A stretch of DNA of 7,014 nt from Streptomyces sp. GTDB lineage: Bacteria; Actinomycetota; Actinomycetes; Streptomycetales; Streptomycetaceae. The stretch covers positions 1-7,014 of the forward strand of contig DOWQ01000622.1 in assembly GCA_003519485.1 (NCBI GenBank), given 5' to 3'. The notes under the pieces were generated by a model. The model did not search any database. It was not told the DNA's origin and saw only the letters and a program-made list of their open reading frames with translations. Positions 1-5,204 of the stretch are shown one piece after another; position 1 is the first letter of the stretch, and each line of letters starts with the position of its first letter. A program made the translations under genes and the position numbers.

Positions 1-163
1 CACCGCGCCGCCCGCCCCTGCCTTTGCCCCTGCCCTTCCCCCGCTCCCGCTCCCGCTCCCGCCGCGCCCCGGCGCCCCCCGTGCGTTGCAGCGCCTCGGG
101 GGCCGCGTCGCGGCCGGGGCGGCCGCCCCGGGAGCCGTCCCTGGTGACGTCGGAGCCGTTCAT
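1..163 (-). CDS. Partial third gene of the formate dehydrogenase operon, probably NrfD-like membrane subunit (N-terminus only)
   Basis: The gene starts at an ATG (163-161) that overlaps the beta-subunit stop as ATGA, and it stays open to the window edge, giving 54 residues. The protein begins MNGSDVTRDGSRGGRPGRDA and continues into a strongly basic, low-complexity stretch with RE repeats and a GKGRGKGRG segment. No membrane helix has been reached yet. A GGAAAGGGG ribosome binding site lies 5 bases upstream of the ATG. In actinobacterial formate dehydrogenase operons the gene after the iron-sulfur subunit usually encodes an NrfD/PsrC-type multi-helix quinone-reactive subunit, often with a soluble Arg/Gly-rich head. 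That assignment rests on position and on this N-terminal character, because the diagnostic helices lie outside the window. The reading frame itself is well supported by the overlap and the ribosome binding site. A cytochrome b-type gamma subunit is the main alternative. Confidence 0.72.
   Translation of the reverse strand, partial: MNGSDVTRDGSRGGRPGRDAAPEALQRTGGAGARRERERERGKGRGKGRGGRRG
41..62. repeat. Hexanucleotide tandem repeat (CCGCTC, about 3.7 copies)
   Basis: Three full CCGCTC units are followed by CCGC. On the minus strand they encode alternating Arg-Glu (RERERE) in the partial membrane-subunit gene. The period is a multiple of three, so a change in copy number would keep the reading frame. 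Confidence 0.85.
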
Positions 164-1092
164 CGGCGCCCCTTTCCGCGTACGGCCGGTGAGCCGAGGA
201 AGGCGGCGGTGATGCCGCCGAGGAGGGTGAGGGCCGCGACGCCCGCGTGCTTCCACATGGCTGGCAGGTCGCGGGTGGTGACGATGGGGTCCGGCGGCAG
301 CCCGTAGACCTCGGGTTCGTCGAGCAGCAGGAAGAACGCGCCGTCGCCGCCGACGCCGTCCTCCGGGTCGTGTCCGTACAGCCGGGCGTCGGTTACGCCG
401 GCCTCGTGCAGTCGGACGACGCGCTCGGCGGCCTTCTCGCGCAGCTCGTCCAGCGGGCCGAACTGGATGGACTCGGTGGGGCATGCCTTGGCGCAGGCGG
501 GTTCCTGGCCGGCGCCGAGCCGGTCGTAGCACATGGTGCACTTGAAGGCGCGGCCGTCGTCCGGGCGCTGCTCGATGACTCCGTACGGGCAGGCCGGTAC
601 GCAGTAGCCGCAACCGTTGCAGATGTCCTCCTGGACGACGACGGTGCCGAACTCCGTACGGAAGAGCGAGCCCGTCGGACAGACGTCGAGGCAGGCGGCG
701 TGCGTGCAGTGCTTGCACACGTCGGATGACATCAGCCAGCGCAGCTCGGTCCGGCCTTCCGGCTGCGGGACCTCCGCGCCGGGTGTCACCGGGTCGGCCG
801 GCGCCGGGGCCGGCGGGGCCTGCACCGGCGCGCTCTGCTCGATGAAGGCGACGTGCCGCCAGGTGGACGCGCCCAGGCCCTCGCTGTTGTCGTAGCTCAT
901 GCCGGTGAGCGACATGCCGTCCTCGGGGACCGCGTTCCACTCCTTGCAGGCGACCTCGCAGGCCTTGCAGCCGATGCAGACGGAGGTGTCGGTGAAGAAG
1001 CCGACCCGCTCCGGGTGGCCGGTGTGCCCCGCGTCGCCGGCCGGGTCGGGTTCGGGGCCGGACAGCAGGTCCCGGATGTCGATGTCGGTCAT
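160..1092 (-). CDS. Formate dehydrogenase beta subunit, four-cluster [4Fe-4S] protein with C-terminal membrane anchor
   Basis: This 310-residue protein should carry electrons from the formate dehydrogenase alpha subunit to the membrane subunit. Sixteen cysteines fall into four ferredoxin-like groups: C39/C42/C45/C49, C126/C129/C134/C138, C158/C161/C164/C168 and C185/C188/C200/C204. This is the pattern of the FdnH/HybA family. Residues 87-113 form an Ala/Pro-rich insertion between the first and second groups. Residues about 282-300 (HAGVAALTLLGGITAAFLG) form a single hydrophobic helix after a Pro-rich segment, matching the C-terminal anchor of E. coli FdnH, followed by a short basic tail. There is no signal peptide. 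The ATG overlaps the alpha-subunit stop as ATGA, with a GGAGG ribosome binding site 7 bases upstream. Its own stop overlaps the next ATG in the same way, so translation of the three genes is probably coupled. The family assignment is firm. Formate as substrate is inferred from the alpha subunit. Confidence 0.95.
   Translation of the reverse strand: MTDIDIRDLLSGPEPDPAGDAGHTGHPERVGFFTDTSVCIGCKACEVACKEWNAVPEDGMSLTGMSYDNSEGLGASTWRHVAFIEQSAPVQAPPAPAPADPVTPGAEVPQPEGRTELRWLMSSDVCKHCTHAACLDVCPTGSLFRTEFGTVVVQEDICNGCGYCVPACPYGVIEQRPDDGRAFKCTMCYDRLGAGQEPACAKACPTESIQFGPLDELREKAAERVVRLHEAGVTDARLYGHDPEDGVGGDGAFFLLLDEPEVYGLPPDPIVTTRDLPAMWKHAGVAALTLLGGITAAFLGSPAVRGKGRR
169..177 (-). promoter_or_regulatory. 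Ribosome binding site of the third operon gene
   Basis: The minus strand reads GGAAAGGGG, five bases before the ATG at 163. It lies inside the last codons of the beta-subunit gene. It supports the start of the partial downstream gene, which is otherwise seen only as an open frame. Confidence 0.6.
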
Positions 1093-4000
1093 GACCTGGC
1101 CTCCGTGCCGGTGTGCTCGGTGATGCCCGCCCGGGTGCGGTACTCGGCCACGAGCCGGGGCAGATCGGGTCCGCGCGGCCGTCGGCCCGGCCGGATGTCG
1201 GCGGTCAGTGCCTTGTCCTCCTGGATGTGCACGCTCGGGTCCTGGGCGATGGCGAGGAGCTCGTTGGCCGCGTCCCCGGTGGAGACGCCGTTCGGCCCCC
1301 AGTGGAAGGGCAGGCCGATCTGGTGCACCGTGCGGCCGTGCACGGTCAGCGGCCTCAGCCGCTCGGTGACGAGCACCCGCGCCTCGACGGCGTTCCGCGC
1401 GGTGATGATGGTGGCCCAGCCGCCGTGCTCCAGCCCGCGCTCGGCGGCCAGCGCCGGAGAGAGCTCGCAGAAGAACTCCGGCTGGAGCTCGGAGAGGTAG
1501 GAGGACCAGCGGCTCATGCCACCCGCGGTGAAGTGCTCGGTGAGCCGGTGGGTCGTGACGATGTACGGATAGACACCGGCGCCGGGCTCGTCGCCGCTGG
1601 GGTGGTAGCGGTTGCCCTCGCGCGGCTTGAGCTCCCGTACGGGCGAGCGGTTCTGGCCCTCGTGGAGGGCGTTCGGGAAGGGCGAGTCCTGCGGCTCGTA
1701 GTGGGTGGGCAACGGCCCGTCCATGAGGCCGGCGGGCGCGTACAGCCAGCCCTTGCCGTCCGCCTGCATGATGAACGGGTCGTCACCGCGCAGCGCGTCC
1801 GGCCCGGTCGCGTCGTGCGCCGGCACATGAGCCGGATGCCGGTCGGGGACAAAGTCGGGGACGTCGTGACCGGTCCACTTCCCCGCCGCCTCGTCCCACC
1901 ACACGTAGGCCTTGCGTTCGCTCCAGGGGGTGCCGTCGGGGGCGGCGGAGGCCCGGTTGTAGAGCACCCGGCGGTTGGCGGGCCAGGCCCAGGCCCATTC
2001 GGAGGCCACCCAGTCCTGCTCGGTGTGCGGCTTGCGGCGGGCGGCCTGGTTGACCCCGTCGGCGTAGACGCCGCAGTAGATCCAGCAGCCGCAGGAGGTC
2101 GAGCCGTCGTCCTTCAGCTCGGTGTACGCGCTGAGCGGCGCGCCGTCCGGGCCGCGGCCGTTGATCTCCTGGAGCACGGCCGCCGCGGACGGCTCCTCCA
2201 GCGGGCCCTCGGTGGGGTAGTCCCAGGTGAGGTCGAGCAGCGGCCGGTCCATCGGGTCGGTGGAGCCGGCCAGCTTCTCCCTGATCCGGCAGCCCAGGTG
2301 GTACATGAACCACAGGTCGCTGCGGGCCTCGCCGGCGGGCTCGACGGCCGCGGTGTGCCACTGCAGCCAGCGGTTGGTGTTGGTGAAGGAGCCGGACTTC
2401 TCGGTGTGCGAGGCGGCGGGGAAGAAGAACACCTCGGTGCCGATGTCCTCGGTGCGCAGCTCACCGGTCTCGATCTCCGGGCCGTCCCGCCACCAGGTGG
2501 CGGACTCGATGAGCGAGAAGTCACGGACGACGAGCCAGTCGAGCTGCGCCATGCCGAGCCGCTGGAGCCGGGTGTTGGCGGATCCCACGGCCGGGTTCTC
2601 GCCCATCAGGAAGTAGCCCTTGCACCGGCCGTCGAGCTGGGCCAGGACGGTGTCGTACGTGCTGTGCGAGCCGGTCAGCCGGGGCAGATGGCCGAAGCAG
2701 AAGTCGTTGTCCGCGGTGGCCGCGTCGCCGTAGTAGGACTTGAGCAGGCTGATGAGGTAGTTCCGCATGTCGCCCCAGAAGCCCTTCTCGGTCCGGCTCG
2801 CCGTGATGAAGGCGTCGAGGTCCTCGTGGGCGTGGGCGTGCGGCATCGGCAGATAGCCGGGGAGCAGGTTGAAGAGGGTCGGGATGTCGCTGGATCCCTG
2901 GATGCTGGCGTGGCCGCGGAGCGCCTGGATGCCGCCGCCGGGGCGGCCGATGTTGCCGAGCAGCAGTTGGAGGATGCTCGCCGCGCGGATGTACTGCGCG
3001 CCGACGGTGTGCTGGGTCCAGCCGACGGCGTAGACGAAGGCGCTGGTGCGGTCGCGGCCGGAGTTGCTCGTGAGCGCGTCGCACACCGCGAGGAAGTCCT
3101 CGCGCGGCACCCCGCACACCTGCTCCACCAGCTCGGGGGTGTAGCGCGCGTAGTGGCTCTTGAGTACCTGGTAGACGCAGCGGGGATCGGTCAGGGTGGG
3201 GTCGCTATCGGCGCCGGGGTCGGCGACGGCACCGCCGGAGCCGTGGGTCTCCGCGCCGCCGGCGGACTGGACGCTCTCCTGGCTGTCCTTCTCGCAGCGG
3301 CCGCGGACCCGCTCCCAGTACAGCGAGTCCCGCTCGCCGGAGGCCGCCTGCACGTAGCCGCTCCGGTACTGCCAGCTCCGGGGGTCGTAGCTGTGGCTGC
3401 CGGGGTTCAGGCCGGAGAAGACTCCGTCGAGGTCCTCGGTGTCCTGGAAGTCGTCGCTGACGAGGGTGGCGGCGTTCGTATAGGCGAGGACGTACTCCCG
3501 GAAGTCCTTCCCCTCCGTCAGCACGTGGTTGATGATCGCGCCGATGAACGCGATGTCGCTGCCGGCCCGGATCGCCACGTGCTGGTCGGCGAGGGCGCTG
3601 GTCCGGGTGAAGCGCGGGTCGACGTGGATGACGCGGGCGCCGCGGGCCTTGGCCTCCATCACCCACTGGAAGCCGACGGGGTGTGCCTCGGCGTAGTTGG
3701 AGCCCTGGATGACGATGCAGTCGGAGTGCTGGAGGTCCTGCATGAAGGTGGTCGCGCCGCCGCGCCCGAAGGAGGTGCCGAGGCCGGCGACGGTCGCGCT
3801 GTGGCAGACCCGGGCCTGGTTCTCCACCTGGACCACGCCGAGGCCGGTCAGCAGCTTCTTGATCAGGTAGTTCTCCTCGTTGTCGAGGGTCGCCCCGCCG
3901 AGGCTCGCGATGCCGAGCGTGCGGGCGGTGCGCTTGCCCTCGTGCTCCCACTCCCAGGTCTCGCGGCGGGTGCGGATCACCCGTTCGGCGACCATGTCCA

Positions 4001-4370
4001 TCGCCGTGTCCAGGTCCAGCGGCTGCCACTCCCGGGCGTGCGCGGGCCGGTGGAGCACCTGGTGGTGGCGGGCCGGGCCGGTGGTGAGCTCGAGCGTCGC
4101 GGAGCCCTTCGGGCAGAGCCGGCCGCGGCTCACGGGCGAGTCCGGGTCCCCCTCGATCTGTACGACCCGCTCGTCCTTGACGTAGACGCTCTGGCCGCAG
4201 CCGACGGCGCAGTACGGGCAGACGGACGGGACCACCCGGTCGGCCGTGGCGGTCCGGGAGGTGAGCCGCCCGCTCTCCTCCGACTTCGCAGCGGATCCCC
4301 TCCCCAGCGGATCCGTTCCCGTGAGTTGCCGGTACACGGGCCAGTTGAGAACCCGGCTGCGCACGCCCAT
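1089..4370 (-). CDS. fdh: Formate dehydrogenase alpha (catalytic) subunit, Mo/W-bisMGD, Cys-type
   Basis: This 1093-residue protein oxidises formate to CO2 at a molybdenum or tungsten bis-MGD centre. C51/C54/C58 (CPYCAVGC) and C86 (RLCPKG) bind the N-terminal [4Fe-4S] cluster. Cys189 in QARVCHSATVAG sits at the metal-ligand position that is selenocysteine in E. coli FdnG, and it is followed by the conserved His190. Arg485 in ALRGHASIQG matches the catalytic arginine of that family. Residues about 930-1060 form the C-terminal dinucleotide-binding barrel. Residues about 358-395 are a low-complexity insertion. The family is about 1000 residues long, so this is a full, slightly long member. I chose ATG 4370 because a CGGAGG ribosome binding site lies 6 bases upstream. 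A GTG in frame at 4397 has none. No twin-arginine motif or hydrophobic signal precedes C51, so the protein is predicted to be cytoplasmic, unlike E. coli FdnG. It heads an operon with the beta and probable NrfD subunits. Confidence 0.96.
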   Translation of the reverse strand: MGVRSRVLNWPVYRQLTGTDPLGRGSAAKSEESGRLTSRTATADRVVPSVCPYCAVGCGQSVYVKDERVVQIEGDPDSPVSRGRLCPKGSATLELTTGPARHHQVLHRPAHAREWQPLDLDTAMDMVAERVIRTRRETWEWEHEGKRTARTLGIASLGGATLDNEENYLIKKLLTGLGVVQVENQARVCHSATVAGLGTSFGRGGATTFMQDLQHSDCIVIQGSNYAEAHPVGFQWVMEAKARGARVIHVDPRFTRTSALADQHVAIRAGSDIAFIGAIINHVLTEGKDFREYVLAYTNAATLVSDDFQDTEDLDGVFSGLNPGSHSYDPRSWQYRSGYVQAASGERDSLYWERVRGRCEKDSQESVQSAGGAETHGSGGAVADPGADSDPTLTDPRCVYQVLKSHYARYTPELVEQVCGVPREDFLAVCDALTSNSGRDRTSAFVYAVGWTQHTVGAQYIRAASILQLLLGNIGRPGGGIQALRGHASIQGSSDIPTLFNLLPGYLPMPHAHAHEDLDAFITASRTEKGFWGDMRNYLISLLKSYYGDAATADNDFCFGHLPRLTGSHSTYDTVLAQLDGRCKGYFLMGENPAVGSANTRLQRLGMAQLDWLVVRDFSLIESATWWRDGPEIETGELRTEDIGTEVFFFPAASHTEKSGSFTNTNRWLQWHTAAVEPAGEARSDLWFMYHLGCRIREKLAGSTDPMDRPLLDLTWDYPTEGPLEEPSAAAVLQEINGRGPDGAPLSAYTELKDDGSTSCGCWIYCGVYADGVNQAARRKPHTEQDWVASEWAWAWPANRRVLYNRASAAPDGTPWSERKAYVWWDEAAGKWTGHDVPDFVPDRHPAHVPAHDATGPDALRGDDPFIMQADGKGWLYAPAGLMDGPLPTHYEPQDSPFPNALHEGQNRSPVRELKPREGNRYHPSGDEPGAGVYPYIVTTHRLTEHFTAGGMSRWSSYLSELQPEFFCELSPALAAERGLEHGGWATIITARNAVEARVLVTERLRPLTVHGRTVHQIGLPFHWGPNGVSTGDAANELLAIAQDPSVHIQEDKALTADIRPGRRPRGPDLPRLVAEYRTRAGITEHTGTEARS
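1100..1104 (-). promoter_or_regulatory. Ribosome binding site of the beta-subunit gene
   Basis: GGAGG on the minus strand lies 7 bases before the ATG at 1092, inside the last codons of the alpha-subunit gene. It supports this start and independent re-initiation at the ATGA overlap. Confidence 0.75.
4290..4321. repeat. Imperfect 16-base tandem duplication inside the fdh N-terminal coding region
   Basis: AGCGGATCC occurs at 4290-4298 and 4306-4314, and the following bases are also similar (CCTCCCC against GTTCCCG). The unit encodes part of the unconserved linker before the first iron-sulfur motif of the alpha subunit, around residues 17-27. The period is not a multiple of three, so gain or loss of one unit would shift the frame. 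Confidence 0.6.
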
Positions 4371-4376
4371 CGTTTG

Positions 4377-4382
4377 CCTCCG
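4377..4382 (-). promoter_or_regulatory. Ribosome binding site that sets the fdh start
   Basis: The minus strand reads CGGAGG, then six bases, then ATG at 4370. The longer frame beginning with GTG at 4397 has no purine-rich site before it, so the shorter protein of 1093 residues is preferred. Confidence 0.8.
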
Positions 4383-4445
4383 CCATCCGCTGATCACGTC
4401 ACGACCGCGCGTCGGGTGCCCCTTCGGGCGGTGGGGAAACGTGAA

Positions 4446-4474
4446 GATCCGCCGGTTGGCGGACCCGGCGGATC
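4446..4474 (-). terminator. Perfect 10-bp stem-loop between the small peptide gene and fdh (terminator or attenuator)
   Basis: Arms GATCCGCCGG and CCGGCGGATC pair perfectly around a 9-base loop. On the minus-strand transcript the stem is followed by TTCACGTTT, a short, broken U-rich tail. It lies about 97 bases after the small peptide stop and about 75 bases before the fdh ATG. It could end the upstream transcript, act as an attenuator of fdh, or be a repressor site. The imperfect U tract leaves its role open, but the inverted repeat itself is unambiguous. Confidence 0.6.
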
Positions 4475-4525
4475 GTCAGCTGATGCGGTGTACGGCGAAT
4501 GGCCTACGCGGGGAACGGTGGAACC

Positions 4526-4559
4526 GGGACCGGGGGGCCGGGCACCGGGGGCCGGCGGG
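4526..4559 (+). other. G-quadruplex-type G-tract motif on the template strand
   Basis: Five runs of three or more G (4526-4528, 4532-4537, 4540-4542, 4547-4551, 4557-4559) are separated by 2-5 bases. This fits the standard quadruplex pattern. It begins 12 bases beyond the small peptide stop, on the strand that is template for the minus-strand genes. Whether it folds in the cell cannot be judged from sequence, and GC-rich genomes contain such tracts by chance. Confidence 0.5.
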
Positions 4560-4571
4560 AGGCCGGACGGA

Positions 4572-4742
4572 TCAGTCGATGCCGCGGAAGATGTTGGTCT
4601 CGGCCGGATCGTCCTCATAGCCGGCCAGCTGGATCGGCGCGGACCGGGACCACACGTCCAGGTTGCGCGTTTCCTTATGCTGAGCCGGACGTTCGTTCGA
4701 CTCCGAGTGGAGTTGATTTGCCTTGGTCTTCTCGGATGTCAC
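4572..4742 (-). CDS. Small hydrophilic 56-residue protein of unknown function, possible precursor peptide
   Basis: I cannot assign this gene to a family. I start it at GTG 4742 because AAGGAG lies exactly 6 bases upstream. An ATG in frame at 4778 has only GC-rich sequence before it. The protein has no cysteine, membrane segment or signal peptide. Residues 1-27 are charged and polar (begins MTSEKTKANQLHSESNERPA). The C-terminal half has a different character, with NLDVWSRSAPIQLAGYEDD and the C-terminus TNIFRGID. A polar leader followed by an aromatic- and Asp-containing tail is seen in precursors of ribosomally made peptides, but a small regulatory or binding protein fits as well, and no modifying enzyme lies in the window. 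Codons such as AAT, CAA, GAA, CAT, GCT and GCA make it lower in GC than its neighbours. It lies 201 bases upstream of fdh with a stem-loop between, so it is probably a separate transcription unit or a leader gene. Confidence 0.72.
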   Translation of the reverse strand: MTSEKTKANQLHSESNERPAQHKETRNLDVWSRSAPIQLAGYEDDPAETNIFRGID

Positions 4743-4748
4743 CGCGCA

Positions 4749-4754
4749 CTCCTT
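4749..4754 (-). promoter_or_regulatory. Ribosome binding site that sets the GTG start of the small peptide
   Basis: AAGGAG on the minus strand is followed by six bases and GTG at 4742. It is the best ribosome binding site in the window. It decides against the in-frame ATG at 4778, because it would lie inside the longer coding sequence. Confidence 0.78.
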
Positions 4755-4792
4755 CGTGTCGGGTGCACCGAACGCCATGACGCGGCCGGGAG

Positions 4793-4811
4793 CCGGGCGC
4801 CGAGCGCCCGG
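4793..4811 (-). repeat. 8-bp inverted repeat with 3-base loop in the small peptide leader
   Basis: CCGGGCGC and GCGCCCGG pair perfectly around CGA. If the small peptide transcript starts upstream, this hairpin would sit in its leader, about 38 bases before the ribosome binding site. No U tract follows, so it is not a good terminator. It may be chance pairing in GC-rich DNA. Confidence 0.45.
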
Positions 4812-4860
4812 TGGGGCTGAGGAAAGGTCACTGCGGACGCGGTGGCGCCGGTTGAACGAC

Positions 4861-4892
4861 CGGGACTGCGGTCATGGTGCTGACCTGTCCCG
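4861..4892. repeat. Nested inverted repeat (CGGGAC...GGTCA...TGACC...GTCCCG)
   Basis: Outer arms CGGGAC (4861-4866) and GTCCCG (4887-4892) enclose inner arms GGTCA (4870-4874) and TGACC (4881-4885), with a 6-base loop and a small asymmetric bulge. The right outer arm is itself part of a perfect 10-bp palindrome, GTCCCGGGAC at 4887-4896. It lies upstream of the small peptide gene and could be an operator or a leader hairpin. Confidence 0.45.
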
Positions 4893-5116
4893 GGACGGGC
4901 CGAGGGTATGTCGGTGCTTCGCTTCCCAGAGAGGCTGTCCGTCGGTGGTCAGACTACATTTCCCACCGGCCGGGCGCGCGCGGTTATCCTGCACGGACAC
5001 CCAATGACGCCGAGTACGGGATATTTTGACCCTTTTGCTCCGGCTATCGGGCGGTCACATCCGCCGTCGAGGCGGCGCGTTGCCGCTTCCGGCGGCAGTA
5101 CGGCCATTCGGGGTAC

Positions 5117-5135
5117 CGCCGGGCGTGCCCCGGCG
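5117..5135 (-). terminator. GC-rich 7-bp stem-loop downstream of the SDR-type gene, possible terminator
   Basis: CGCCGGG and CCCGGCG pair around the 5-base loop CGTGC, about 70 bases after the stop of the SDR-type gene. There is no following U tract. Streptomyces terminators often lack one, so a role in ending the SDR transcript is possible but weakly supported. Confidence 0.3.
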
Positions 5136-5204
5136 CGGGTGCACACCGGGCGGCTGTGCGACCCCGGCCCCTGTGCCCACCGCCGCCGCACCACCGCCCC
5201 CGGC

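Larger units (their letters stand above)
4743..5204. other. 462-base intergenic region between the SDR-type gene and the small peptide gene
   Basis: I see no convincing gene on either strand. Open frames here have no ribosome binding site and their composition looks like GC-rich chance frames. The region holds inverted repeats (listed separately) and an AT-rich island at about 5018-5040 containing ATATTTTGACCCTTTT. The small peptide promoter should lie here. Possible -10 hexamers on the minus strand are TAGTCT (4956-4951) and TACCCT (4908-4903), but neither has a recognisable -35 at 16-19 bases, so I call no promoter. Confidence 0.5.

Noticed and set aside
160..1123. Several plus-strand frames opposite the beta-subunit gene
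   Set aside because: They have no ribosome binding sites and their composition mirrors the GC-ending codons of the real gene. The cysteine motifs on the minus strand fix the true frame.
4371..4397. A longer alpha subunit starting at GTG 4397
   Set aside because: No ribosome binding site precedes it, while CGGAGG stands 6 bases before ATG 4370. The nine added residues contain RR but no hydrophobic segment, so they do not make a Tat signal.
4743..4778. A longer small peptide starting at ATG 4778
   Set aside because: The sequence before the ATG is GC-rich without a purine site. The AAGGAG at 4749-4754 is ideally spaced for GTG 4742.
1113..4820. A very long open frame on the plus strand (about 1235 codons) opposite the alpha-subunit gene
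   Set aside because: It lies antisense to a gene with clear conserved motifs, and its translation is Gly/Ala/Val/Arg-rich with no recognisable domain. High-GC genes routinely leave such open antisense frames.
4861..4896. A possible DevR/DosR-type box in the palindromic region
   Set aside because: GGGACT is present, but the matching AGTCCC half is not at the required spacing, so the similarity is only partial.
4949..5194. An 81-codon minus-strand frame in the intergenic region
   Set aside because: It has no ribosome binding site and a random-looking Arg/Pro/Gly-rich translation. It crosses hairpins and the AT-rich island.
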